Below are positions 1-13,355 of a DNA stretch of 64,000 nt, piece after piece; position 1 is the stretch's first letter; each line of letters begins with the position of its first letter. Source of the stretch: Lujinxingia vulgaris (GTDB lineage: Bacteria > Myxococcota_A > Bradymonadia > Bradymonadales > Bradymonadaceae); assembly GCF_007997015.1 (NCBI RefSeq), contig NZ_VOSM01000005.1, positions 62,001 through 126,000 of the forward strand, given 5' to 3'. A program made the position numbers and the translations under genes. Under the pieces are notes generated by a model, which was not told the origin of the DNA, searched no databases, and saw nothing but the letters and a program-made list of their open reading frames with translations.

Positions 1-1078
<1,078 letters not shown>

Positions 1079-1132
1079 TCATCGTCGTTGAGCGCCGGGA
1101 GCATCGGCTCCCGGCGATCCTGCGCTCGGCAC

Positions 1133-5350
<4,218 letters not shown>

Positions 5351-5869
5351 CGTCTCTCCTTGGAGTGCTGCCAGAATAGCGATCCACCGCCTCGCAGACC
5401 TCATCGGCCCCGAGAAGCGCTAAAACGCGCTCGGGTTGCCCTTTGAGTTCCGCAGGACGGTGACATCAATTGCCTGCCTGAAATGTCCAATTCCCGCCTC
5501 GGCGAACTCACTCGCCATAAGCGGGTCGCGGTTCACCGCGCCCTACCTCATCCAACCTGTTCTTTTGCGTACAAAAAAGGCTCCGCCTTCGTCGAGATCC
5601 AGCTCTTTATGGGTGCCGGGTGTACGCTGGGAGCTCTCGATGGGGAACCTTCTTATCACGTGTACCGCCGCTGGCGTGTTGGAGGCCGAGCGGGGTGTGC
5701 ATTTATCTGTGTCCAACCCTTTAAGCCCCGGGCCACCTTCTACGGGGCGACCCATGCCGCACGGACCTCGCGCGGACGCAGGGCGGGTAAGGCGCCGTAG
5801 AGTATGAGCGCGCCCAAGGGGTGTCAAGAACAAATGAAGGATTCTGTCAAGGGAAATTTCCCCCTCGCC
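5351..5869 (-). promoter_or_regulatory. rpoBC leader and intergenic region
   Basis: This 519-base gap contains no gene I can support. Short open frames on both strands resemble no protein I know. It holds the best promoter candidate for rpoBC near its upstream end (5799-5827), which would give an untranslated leader of about 440 bases. About 230 bases before rpoB, on the minus strand, the leader has a small hairpin (AAGGC, loop GGA, GCCTT) running into six Ts, centred near 5582. It could be a weak attenuator or an old terminator. No L10/L12-type ribosomal protein gene is present, so any autoregulation must differ from the E. coli rplJL-rpoBC scheme. The regulatory role is inferred. Confidence 0.45.
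5799..5827 (-). promoter_or_regulatory. Candidate sigma-70-type promoter of rpoBC
   Basis: On the minus strand a perfect TTGACA (5827-5822) is followed after exactly 17 bases by TACTCT (5804-5799). A second TTGACA lies 23 bases further upstream, so two -35 elements stand in tandem. The -10 box is weak, matching TATAAT at three of six bases, which is common next to a perfect -35. No other minus-strand site in the gap is as good. The upstream TTGACA overlaps the spacer before the end of the kinase gene at 5870. Confidence 0.5.
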
Positions 5870-7270
5870 CTACCCCTGGCCTGGCTCAATCCCGTCAAGC
5901 GCCCGCGCGACCGCCTCCAGGCTGGCGACGCGCTCATCAGCGCTGGACCGAATCATCTCGCCGATCGCCTCGGCCAGCTGTGGCCAGATGATCGCCTGAC
6001 GGCGTTTTGACCAGATCTCATCGATCTGCAGGAGATCGCCCATCCCCTCAAAAAGGCGCTCCAGCGTCATCAGCTCATAGAGGATCGCGCCGAGCGAGAA
6101 GATATCCACCCGATGATCGTAAGGCTCGCCCATCCACAGCTCCGGCGCGCGATAGCCCTCGGTGCCGATGCTGTTGAGATCGTCGGAGATGGAATCAAGC
6201 TGCTGGACCCGCGCAAAATCAAAGTCGGCGATCTTAAAGGGCACGCGCGCTCCGCCGCGGGTCATGTAGAACACCCCCGGATGCAGGTTGCGGTGAATGA
6301 TGCCGGCCTGGTGAATGCTCTTCACCGCCTCCACCAGCTCACAGGCGAGCTTAAGGCGCCGCGCCAACTTCCAGCCGTGTTCGCGGGCGCGCTCCAGATA
6401 CGTGCCCAGCGTCTTGGAGCCGACATATTCGCTGATCATATAAAAGATCAGCTCATCATCTTTATCGCGCACCATATCGTAGGAGCGCGCCACATACGGG
6501 TTATCATCGAGCACCGAGAGCGCCTCGGTGTCGCGCACCGCGCGCGCAAGCTCGGCCTGCTGGCGCTCGGCGTCGCCGAGAAGATCCATGGTGTAGGCTT
6601 TGATGCGCACCTTGCCGCGGCTCTTCACGTAGCGATGTTGGCCCAAAAACTCCCGCCAGTGGCGATGGCCGACCTCAAGCTCCTCCTCGATCTCATACGC
6701 CTCAATGGTCACCTGATCTTTGAGGGCGTTGGCCTCTGGCACAATCGCTTCGACCACTGCCCGATGCAGCGCTGCGTCGCGAAGCGGCCCCGGGCCGTGC
6801 TTATGCAGAAGCTCGAGGTCGACGAAGTAGCCGTAGATCTCATCGGGCTGCACTACATGGCGGCGCTGCTCCTCGGGGAGCTCCAGCCCTTCGACCTGTC
6901 GGGGAAAGAGCACCACCGGCGCACAGAAGATCGCGGGGTCGAAGCCCTCGGTGCGCCCCGCCACAAACTGGCGCAGCGCCTTGGTCTTGCGCTCCAGATG
7001 CGTCAGCGGGTTGTCCAGCGTCGTCCAGGGCGTCGTCCAGCGGCGGGCGTCGCCTGTGATGGGGCCGCTCCACCCTTTGATCTCGACCGCGTAGATGCCG
7101 TGCTCGCCAATGACCACCGCGTCGAACTCCAGTGAGTTTCGGCGGCCCTTGAGCCGAAGATCGAAGTTGCCGATCACCACATAGTGATCCGGGAGCAAGT
7201 CACGCAGAAGTCGGATTCCCTCGGTCTCGGCGTCGTTGGCCGGAGCGCCAATCGGGATATAAGTTGCCAT
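5870..7270 (-). CDS. NERD-domain protein fused to a protein pseudokinase
   Basis: A 466-residue protein with two parts. Residues about 14-130 form a NERD (nuclease-related) domain, with the conserved Asp in LEFDAVVIG and the ExK pair in YAVEIKGW that are the metal-site residues of this PD-(D/E)xK-like fold. Residues about 200-455 have the shape of a Ser/Thr protein kinase: IKAY for the Lys strand, GYRAPE for the APE motif and a clear helix F DIFSLG. The catalytic loop reads HRNLHPGVF (326-334) instead of HRDLKPxN, and the metal motif reads DFD (349-351) instead of DFG. The catalytic Asp is thus Asn, and the domain is probably a pseudokinase. The start ATG at 7270 was chosen because the next upstream in-frame starts lie in non-conserved sequence. 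No signal peptide is seen, so it should be cytoplasmic. Its target is unknown. Confidence 0.85.
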   Translation of the reverse strand: MATYIPIGAPANDAETEGIRLLRDLLPDHYVVIGNFDLRLKGRRNSLEFDAVVIGEHGIYAVEIKGWSGPITGDARRWTTPWTTLDNPLTHLERKTKALRQFVAGRTEGFDPAIFCAPVVLFPRQVEGLELPEEQRRHVVQPDEIYGYFVDLELLHKHGPGPLRDAALHRAVVEAIVPEANALKDQVTIEAYEIEEELEVGHRHWREFLGQHRYVKSRGKVRIKAYTMDLLGDAERQQAELARAVRDTEALSVLDDNPYVARSYDMVRDKDDELIFYMISEYVGSKTLGTYLERAREHGWKLARRLKLACELVEAVKSIHQAGIIHRNLHPGVFYMTRGGARVPFKIADFDFARVQQLDSISDDLNSIGTEGYRAPELWMGEPYDHRVDIFSLGAILYELMTLERLFEGMGDLLQIDEIWSKRRQAIIWPQLAEAIGEMIRSSADERVASLEAVARALDGIEPGQG

Positions 7271-7462
7271 ACGCAGATGTTCGTGTGTGGGGTATCTCGT
7301 AGCCCGACGCGGGTGCCGGGCGGCTGGTTCGCAGGTCCCCTCAGCGCGAAAACGCTTTACTTGATCGGGGAGGTAGAGTTTGCCCCCTGGCCGGGATAAG
7401 TCAAAATCCCTTTTTGATCGAATTGAATCGAAACAACACAATAATTGTCCCTCTGGAGCGCG

Positions 7463-8119
7463 ATGGAACCCCTGACACTGCTTATTTTTGGCGTGCAGAC
7501 CTACCTGGGTCAGGAGGTCGCCCGGCTGGGACGGGCGATCGGCCACCATGTGATCGCGGTGAGCGATGAGGTTGTGCCCCGGCCCCACGCCCCCTGGGTG
7601 GCCGGTGTACAGTGGGTGCAGGCCAGCGCGTTTGAGCCCGATCGCTGGGGGGTAACTCAAACACCGCAGGCGGTGATCTATTGCGCCACAACCTTTTTCG
7701 ATGACGCCCGCGGTCGCCTGGAGCGCCACAACGTCGAGGGGGTACGGGGGCTTATCGGAGCGGGGAGCCTGGCCAAAAGCCGCATCGTCTACCGATCGGC
7801 CGCCCTCACCCCGCTCGTTCCCTCCTTTTATGTTCAGAGCACCCGCCGCGCCGAGGCGCTGCTCGCAGAGCATCACCCCGATCACGTCAGCCTGCGCCTT
7901 CCGCTGATCTACGGCAGCGATCGCCCCGACAGCGTGCTCGGCGCGGCGATCGTCGGGCTCGCCGCCAGCCTGCGACCGAAGATATACGCGCCGCCGATGC
8001 GGGTCGAAACAGCCGCCATCGCCTTATTGCGCGCGGCTCTGGAGCCCGAACACCAGGGGGTGCTCCTCGCCACGGAGGTCGCCACGCTCGGCGACGCCAT
8101 GTACGCCCAGACACGCTGA
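7463..8119 (+). CDS. NAD(P)-binding epimerase-like protein
   Basis: A 218-residue protein of the atypical short-chain dehydrogenase/NAD-dependent epimerase group. It opens with a Rossmann beta strand (LTLLIFGVQTYLGQEVARLG), where GVQTYLG stands in place of the usual GxxGxxG. It then has the acidic second-strand segment, an IYCAT strand and a VSLRLPLIYG strand near residue 145. No YxxxK catalytic pair is obvious, so it may bind a nucleotide without being a classical dehydrogenase. The ATG at 7463 has a GGAG 4 bases upstream; a TTG six codons earlier is also possible. It diverges from the NERD-pseudokinase gene, and the 192-base gap between them shows no convincing promoter. Substrate unknown. 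Confidence 0.7.
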   Translation: MEPLTLLIFGVQTYLGQEVARLGRAIGHHVIAVSDEVVPRPHAPWVAGVQWVQASAFEPDRWGVTQTPQAVIYCATTFFDDARGRLERHNVEGVRGLIGAGSLAKSRIVYRSAALTPLVPSFYVQSTRRAEALLAEHHPDHVSLRLPLIYGSDRPDSVLGAAIVGLAASLRPKIYAPPMRVETAAIALLRAALEPEHQGVLLATEVATLGDAMYAQTR

Positions 8120-8205
8120 TCGGGCGCGGCGCGACGCTTTGACTTGCGCCCGGGGCAGCTTTATGCAAAAAGCCCCAACCGCAAGGCCCCTCTCACGCTC
8201 TGGTC

Positions 8206-8234
8206 TTGCATTCGAGCGGCGCCGACCCTATGGT
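8206..8234 (+). promoter_or_regulatory. Candidate promoter of rpsD
   Basis: TTGCAT at 8206-8211 and TATGGT at 8229-8234 are separated by 17 bases. A second, weaker candidate is TTGACT at 8139-8144 with TATGCA at 8162-8167, also 17 bases apart. Both lie in the 257-base gap before rpsD and would leave leaders of about 140 and 205 bases. The matches are partial, so this is tentative. Confidence 0.35.
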
Positions 8235-8376
8235 ATGCGCCCTTTGCTGCCGATTCGAGCAGCGCGTGGCTGGCTCGACGCACCTATAAAGCATCACACC
8301 CCTTTGGATGGGTCGCTCAAGCGTCATCACGACGCCGACCCAAAAAACGTCAACGCACCCGTGGATAGAATCAACT

Positions 8377-8988
8377 ATGGCTCGTTATACTGGACCGCGC
8401 CTTCGTATCGCCCGTCGCCTCGGCACTGACCTGCCGGGCCTGACCCGTAAGCTTGCTGACCGCCGCCCCTACCCGCCGGGACAACACGGCCAGGGCCGCC
8501 AGCGTTTCAGCGAGTTCAAGAAGCAGCTCTATGAGAAGCAGAAGCTGCGCTACAACTACGGCCTGAGCGAAGGTCAGCTTCGTAACCTCTTTGTGGAAGC
8601 GCAGCGCTCCAAAGACCCGGCCGGCCTTGTGCTGCTGCGTCTTCTTGAGCAGCGCCTCGACAACGTGGTCTTCCGCCTTGGTCTTGCCCCGACCATCCCG
8701 GCTGCTCGCCAGCTGGTCGTCCACGGTCACGTGGTCGTCGACGGCAAGAAGGTTGACCGCCCCAGCTACCGCGTTGAGCCCGGCCGCGAGATCTCGGTCC
8801 GCGCCAAGAGCCGCGACCTGAACATCGTTCAGGAGTCGGTGGCCCAGCCCACCCTGCGTATGCCCGGCTACCTGAGCTTTGACTCCAAGACCCTCACCGG
8901 TCGGATGCAGGCGCTGCCCAGCCGCGAAGACATTCCGGTGCAGGTCCAGGAGAACCTGGTCGTCGAGTACTACTCGCCGCGCCTCTGA
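8377..8988 (+). CDS. rpsD: 30S ribosomal protein S4
   Basis: Ribosomal protein S4, 203 residues, normal for the family. It nucleates assembly of the 30S body by binding 16S rRNA. The start is the ATG at 8377 (MARYTGPRLRIARRLGTDLP); an upstream in-frame start would add a non-conserved tail. The N-terminal domain has no cysteines, so this is the zinc-free (C-minus) form, and the S4 RNA-binding domain follows at about residues 95-155 (RLDNVVFRLG, then VVVDGKKVDRPSY). It stands alone, away from the rpsM-rpsK-rpoA cluster where rpsD usually lies. It ends in a strong terminator. A zinc-binding paralogue may exist elsewhere in the genome; this window cannot show that. Confidence 0.97.
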   Translation: MARYTGPRLRIARRLGTDLPGLTRKLADRRPYPPGQHGQGRQRFSEFKKQLYEKQKLRYNYGLSEGQLRNLFVEAQRSKDPAGLVLLRLLEQRLDNVVFRLGLAPTIPAARQLVVHGHVVVDGKKVDRPSYRVEPGREISVRAKSRDLNIVQESVAQPTLRMPGYLSFDSKTLTGRMQALPSREDIPVQVQENLVVEYYSPRL

Positions 8989-9002
8989 TTCTCGCAGCAT
9001 CG

Positions 9003-9034
9003 CGCCCCGCCTCACGGCGGGGCGTTTGTTTTTT
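9003..9034 (+). terminator. Rho-independent terminator after rpsD
   Basis: A perfect 9-bp GC stem (CGCCCCGCC at 9003-9011, GGCGGGGCG at 9016-9024) with a 4-base loop is followed by TTTGTTTTTT. It lies 14 bases after the rpsD stop codon. Confidence 0.93.
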
Positions 9035-9108
9035 GGAAGCACGACCAGGCGCGAGCGCGACCCCGTTTTGGGGACGCCTCGCGTTCTGGCGTTTTTAAGG
9101 AGCTGCTC

Positions 9109-9693
9109 ATGCGTTGGATGCCTCTCGGTGGCTTGCTGGCCGCCCTGCTCGTCTTCGCCCCGGTGGCCTGCGGCACAGGTCCCGCCCCCCGCCCTGTCGA
9201 CCAGCAGGAGCAGCGCAGCGCGGAGGCCACCGCCCGCGCCGCCGGCGAGCGCACCCGCGCAGGCCAGGAGGGTTTGATCTACGCTTCGAGCGAGCGTGGC
9301 CCCGATGCTCCGGCGAAGTCGCTCCAGTCGAAGCAAAACGCCGAAGAGGCCACGGCGACCTCCACCTCCGAGCTCCGACTGAGCTTTGACCAGGAGGGCC
9401 GGCTCGTGATCGACGGCCAACCCCTCGATCTGAGCTCTGAGGCGGCCGAGGACGCCGGGGCATCCGAAACCACCGGGGACGCCACCGAGGCGATCGACCG
9501 CACGGAGAGCCACGATGCGCTGGTCGCCGCGCTCACCGACGCCCTCAATGCCCTGGAGCCGGCCGATCGCCTCCGCATCATCATCACGCCACTGCCGGCG
9601 CCGCAGCGCTTCGATCGGCTCTTCGGGGCGCTCGGGCAGGTGCTGGCTGAGGCCACAGTCCCCGTGGAGATTCACCTCACCCCGGCCCCCTGA
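9109..9693 (+). CDS. Lipoprotein of unknown function
   Basis: A 194-residue predicted lipoprotein. A signal peptide (residues 1-20, hydrophobic LLAALLVFAP) ends in a lipobox VAC with Cys21. The mature part is rich in Ala, Glu and Thr up to about residue 135, as expected of a flexible linker. It then has a small folded-looking C-terminal part containing an ALEPADRLRIIITPLP strand pattern. I recognise no family. The start has AAGGAG well placed upstream. The glycosyltransferase gene begins six bases after its stop codon with a GTG and no clear ribosome binding site of its own, so the two are probably translated in a coupled way. Confidence 0.75.
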   Translation: MRWMPLGGLLAALLVFAPVACGTGPAPRPVDQQEQRSAEATARAAGERTRAGQEGLIYASSERGPDAPAKSLQSKQNAEEATATSTSELRLSFDQEGRLVIDGQPLDLSSEAAEDAGASETTGDATEAIDRTESHDALVAALTDALNALEPADRLRIIITPLPAPQRFDRLFGALGQVLAEATVPVEIHLTPAP

Positions 9694-9699
9694 GCGCGC

Positions 9700-10809
9700 G
9701 TGAAAGTCCTGCTCCTATCGGCGTATCACGCGCACAGCCACGCGCAGTGGGCCCGCGGCCTGGCCGAGAACCTCGAGGGCATCGAGGTGGACATCCGCGC
9801 GCTGCCCGCGCGACATTTTCCCTGGCGGGTGCGCGGAAACGCGCTGAGTTTCGCGACCGATCCCTCCTTTGATGCGGCTGAATACGAGGCGTTGCTGGTC
9901 ACCTCGATGGTCGATCTGGCCACGCTGCGCGGCCTGCGCCCCGAGCTCTGCCGGCTTCCCACGGCGGTCTACTTTCACGAAAACCAGGCCGTCTACCCGC
10001 TTAAAGAGAGCCGCGATCGCGCCCACTACATCATCACCAACCTGTATACGGCGATGGCCGCCGACCGCGTGATCTTCAACTCCCCCTTCAACCAGCGCAC
10101 CTTCTTTGAGGGCACCGAAGCCTTCCTCAAGAAGATGCCCGACGGCGTGCCCCCCGGCGCCCTCGACGCGCTGAGAGCACGCGCGCAGGTGCTTCCCGTG
10201 CCCCTGCCCGACGCCCTCTTCGATCCTCCCGAAGACGTTGAGGCTCCGGCCTCTGAGCGCGATCCTCATCGCCCTCTGCGCCTGGTGTGGAACCACCGCT
10301 GGGAGCACGACAAAGATCCGCGCGCCTTCTTCGAGGCTCTCTTTGCCCTCGACGCACAGGGCGTGGACTTTCGCCTGGTCGTGCTCGGCCCGCGCTTTCG
10401 CAACGCCCCCCCGATCTTCGCTCAAGCCCGCCAACGGCTCGCCCACCGCATCGACCACTTCGGCTACGCCGAGACCCGTGCCGACTACCTGAACTGGCTT
10501 CGCCGCGGCGATATCGTCGTGTCGACGGCCCGTCAGGAGTTTCAGGGCCTGGCCGTGATGGAGGCCGTCGCCCTGGGATGTCGCCCTCTTTTGCCGGCGC
10601 GCCTGGCCTACCCGGACTTTTTTGATGCGCGCTGGCTCTACTCCTCCCACGATGGGCACGAGGCCCAGGTTCAGGCGCTTACAGGCGCGCTGGAGCCTCT
10701 TCTGCGCGACCCCGCCGGCGTGCGTGCTTTATCGCCACCCGATCTTTCAAGCTTGCGCTGGGAGCGACAAAAGTGGGAATACTCTCAATTGTTAAATTCT
10801 CTTAGCTAA
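9700..10809 (+). CDS. tRNA-queuosine mannosyltransferase-like glycosyltransferase (DUF3524/GTDC1 family)
   Basis: A 369-residue GT-B glycosyltransferase. Residues 1-165 match the DUF3524 domain that marks the GTDC1 family: VLLLSAYHAHSHAQWARGL at the N terminus, VTSMVDLATLRGL, then YFHENQAVYP and RVIFNSPFNQ. The C-terminal half is a glycosyltransferase group 1 domain with RLVWNHRWEHDKDP and the donor-site segment VSTARQEFQGLAVMEAV. Human GTDC1 (QTMAN) adds mannose to queuosine in tRNA-Asp; that the bacterial protein does the same is an inference from family membership. Start is GTG at 9700. It is cytoplasmic by its lack of signal or membrane segments. No queuosine synthesis gene is adjacent. 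Confidence 0.85.
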   Translation: MKVLLLSAYHAHSHAQWARGLAENLEGIEVDIRALPARHFPWRVRGNALSFATDPSFDAAEYEALLVTSMVDLATLRGLRPELCRLPTAVYFHENQAVYPLKESRDRAHYIITNLYTAMAADRVIFNSPFNQRTFFEGTEAFLKKMPDGVPPGALDALRARAQVLPVPLPDALFDPPEDVEAPASERDPHRPLRLVWNHRWEHDKDPRAFFEALFALDAQGVDFRLVVLGPRFRNAPPIFAQARQRLAHRIDHFGYAETRADYLNWLRRGDIVVSTARQEFQGLAVMEAVALGCRPLLPARLAYPDFFDARWLYSSHDGHEAQVQALTGALEPLLRDPAGVRALSPPDLSSLRWERQKWEYSQLLNSLS

Positions 10810-10914
10810 CTTTCTTTGCAGCCAGTCGTGCGCATTATTGTGCCACTTTGCAAATGGACTCTGTGCCGCCGGCCTTCTCCGCGCGGCTTTCTTCCCTCTG
10901 ACTTCAGGTCTGCC

Positions 10915-11706
10915 ATGTCGGATGTGCTCTACGCTGTTGATGGATCGATCGCCCGCATCACGCTTAACCGCCCCGAGGCGCGCAACGCCTTCTCCGACGC
11001 CATGATCAAGGGCATCACCGAGAGCCTTGATGAGGCCGAGTTCGACCCCGAGGTGCGCGTCGTGGTGATCCGTGGCGAGGGCTCGGCGTTTTGTGCGGGC
11101 GGCGATTTGAAGGCGATGCGCGAGCATAGCGGGATGTTCTCGGGTGACCCGGTGGAACTTCGCCAGCGCTACCTGCGCGGGATGCAGACCCTGCCGCGGC
11201 GCTTCGACAGCTTTGAGAAACCCACCATCGCCCAGATCAACGGCGCGGCCATCGGCGCCGGGCTGGGCCTGGCGTTGATGTGCGATCTTCGGGTGAGCGC
11301 CGAGCGCGCCAAATTCGGCTCGACCTTCGCGAAGGTCGGGCTCATCCCGGGCGACGGGGGTGCCTACCTGCTCACACGCACCGTCGGCTTTAGCAAAGCG
11401 CTGGAGCTGATCCTCACCGCGCGCGTCATCGACGCCGAGGCTGCGCTCAAGATCGACATGGTCCACGAGGTTGTCGCCGACGACCAACTTCAGAGCCGCG
11501 TCGACGCGCTCGCCAGTGAGATCGCCGCTCTGCCGCCCAAGGCGGTGCGCATGGCCAAGACCGCCCTCTACCGCAGCGTCAATCGCGACCTGGAGAGCGC
11601 CCTGCACATCACCGCCGCCCTTCAGGGGCTGATCCAGAGCACCCAGGAACACGAAGATGCCGTCGAGACGCTTCTCAACAGCATCCACAGCCGCAAGGAG
11701 TCGTAA
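10915..11706 (+). CDS. Enoyl-CoA hydratase/isomerase (crotonase) family protein
   Basis: A 263-residue crotonase-fold protein. The oxyanion-hole segments are clear: GEGSAFCAGGDLKAM near residue 60 and INGAAIGAGLGLALMCDLRV near residue 115. Compared with rat enoyl-CoA hydratase, both catalytic glutamates (Glu144 and Glu164) are absent, replaced by Gly and Phe. An Asp in LIPGDGG is kept at the place used by some isomerases and dehalogenases of the fold. It is therefore more likely an isomerase or another crotonase than a standard hydratase. The start ATG at 10915 opens the conserved part; an upstream frame to 10816 looks non-coding. It overlaps the amidase gene by one base (TAATG), so it heads a three-gene operon. 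Confidence 0.88.
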   Translation: MSDVLYAVDGSIARITLNRPEARNAFSDAMIKGITESLDEAEFDPEVRVVVIRGEGSAFCAGGDLKAMREHSGMFSGDPVELRQRYLRGMQTLPRRFDSFEKPTIAQINGAAIGAGLGLALMCDLRVSAERAKFGSTFAKVGLIPGDGGAYLLTRTVGFSKALELILTARVIDAEAALKIDMVHEVVADDQLQSRVDALASEIAALPPKAVRMAKTALYRSVNRDLESALHITAALQGLIQSTQEHEDAVETLLNSIHSRKES

Positions 11707-13355
11707 TGCGCCTGACCGGACCCGCGCTCACGCTCGCCAGACGCGCCGCCGAGACCCCGGCCGGCGCGCTCCTGCTGCGTCGCCAGGCGCTGAGCGACTT
11801 CGGCATCGACCGCCTCCTCGATCTTCCGCCTGGCGAGCGCGGCCCGCTGCGTTTTGACCCGCAACCGCTGCACCCTACTCGCAAACGCGGCTGGCAGGAT
11901 CAGGGGCTCGGCGCGCCCACCAGCGCCCCGGGGCGCATCACCGCTGCGATGCTTCGCGACGCTTTTCAAGCCGGCACCACCTCTCCCGTAGAGGTGCTTC
12001 AGGCCATCCAGCATCAGCTCGGCTCCCGGCGACTGGGCCGCGCCGCACACTCCCCCTTCGTCTGCACCGACTTTGAGCGTGCAACCGAAGCCGCCCGCGC
12101 CAGCCAGGAGCGCTGGGCACGTGGCGAGCCCCTGGGCGCGCTCGACGGCATCCCGCTGCCTGTCAAAGATCAGGTGGAGATGGAGGGTTTGCCGCTGCGC
12201 TGCGGCACCCGCTATTTCAGCGAAGTCGCCCGACGCGATGCTTTTGTGGTGGAGGCGCTGCGTCTGGAAGGTGCGCTCCTCTACGGTCGCACCCACACCA
12301 CCGAGTGGGGCATGAACCCCTCGGGTTTCTCGCCACACTTTGCGATGCCCCGCAACGTCTACAGCTCCCAGCATGGCGCCGGGGGCTCATCGACCGGCTC
12401 GGCGGTCGCCGTCGCTCTGGGGCTTGCGCCGGTGGCGCTGGGCTCCGACGGCGGCGGCTCTATCCGCATTCCCTCGGCGCTCAACGGACTTGTCGGCATC
12501 AAACCGACCTTCGGTCGTATCAGCCGCAGCGGCGACGCCTTCGGCGCGGGCACCGTCTCCTCGATGGGCCCGCTGGGCCAGTCCACTGCCGATCTCGTCG
12601 ACTTCTTGAGCACCGCCTGCGCCCCCGATCCCCGCGATCCGGCAAGCCGCTGGGCGCCGCATAACCCGGAGCGCGCCTCACAGTGGCGCGCCGCTCTGGG
12701 GCGCGGCGTGCGCGGCTGCCGCATCGGCTACATCCCCGAAGAGATCGACGCGCTCGATCCCGCTCTTCAGCAACCCACCCTCGAGGCACTCCGCAGCTTC
12801 GCCGCCGAAGGGGCGACCCTGGTCGAGGTCGACTTCCCGCTGGCCGCCCACGCCCTGGCCATCGGCGTGCTCGCCATCGGCCTGGAGACCCTGGCCAACC
12901 TCGCTGACCACCTCATCATGCACCCCGATGACTTCTCAGAAGAGGTGCGCGTGATGATGGCCTCACTGCGCACCATCACCACCGACGAGTTCTTCGCCGC
13001 GCAGCGCACCCGCGAACTTCTCAAAGAACGCCTGCGCGATCTTCTCGACGACATCGATCTGCTGGCGCTTCCCACCACGCGCACCACCGCACTCCCCTAC
13101 GACCTGAGCCTCACCGGCGCTGAACTTCTCGACGATCAGGGCACTCGCGATATGTGCCGCTTTACCTTCATGGCCAACATCAGCGGGCTTCCCGCCGGCA
13201 ACCTGCCCATCGGCCGACATAAGGAGCTGCCCTTCGGCCTGCAGTTTGTCGGCGCGGCCTTCGATGAGGCCTCCGTCATCGCCGCGCTGGCCCACGGTGA
13301 GCGCATGGGCTTAAACCACCTCCCCGCTCCCACCGACTACCTGAAGCTTATCTGA
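11706..13355 (+). CDS. Amidase (amidase signature family)
   Basis: A 549-residue amidase-signature hydrolase. The Ser-cisSer-Lys triad can be placed: Lys154 in GIPLPVKDQ, the cis-Ser in GGSSTGSA (227-234) and the nucleophile Ser252 in SDGGGSIRIPSALNG. About 75 residues precede the usual amidase start and have no clear relative, ending in a basic stretch. The substrate cannot be told from sequence; the family hydrolyses amides, including acyl-amides and carbamoyl groups. It sits between a crotonase and a CheR gene, with one-base overlaps on both sides, so the three are translationally coupled. The logic of this set is not obvious to me. Confidence 0.9.
   Translation: MRLTGPALTLARRAAETPAGALLLRRQALSDFGIDRLLDLPPGERGPLRFDPQPLHPTRKRGWQDQGLGAPTSAPGRITAAMLRDAFQAGTTSPVEVLQAIQHQLGSRRLGRAAHSPFVCTDFERATEAARASQERWARGEPLGALDGIPLPVKDQVEMEGLPLRCGTRYFSEVARRDAFVVEALRLEGALLYGRTHTTEWGMNPSGFSPHFAMPRNVYSSQHGAGGSSTGSAVAVALGLAPVALGSDGGGSIRIPSALNGLVGIKPTFGRISRSGDAFGAGTVSSMGPLGQSTADLVDFLSTACAPDPRDPASRWAPHNPERASQWRAALGRGVRGCRIGYIPEEIDALDPALQQPTLEALRSFAAEGATLVEVDFPLAAHALAIGVLAIGLETLANLADHLIMHPDDFSEEVRVMMASLRTITTDEFFAAQRTRELLKERLRDLLDDIDLLALPTTRTTALPYDLSLTGAELLDDQGTRDMCRFTFMANISGLPAGNLPIGRHKELPFGLQFVGAAFDEASVIAALAHGERMGLNHLPAPTDYLKLI

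Noticed and set aside
5543-5833. Small open frame in the rpoBC leader as a leader peptide gene
   Set aside because: Its start lies upstream of the likely transcription start, and it has no ribosome binding site or conserved features.
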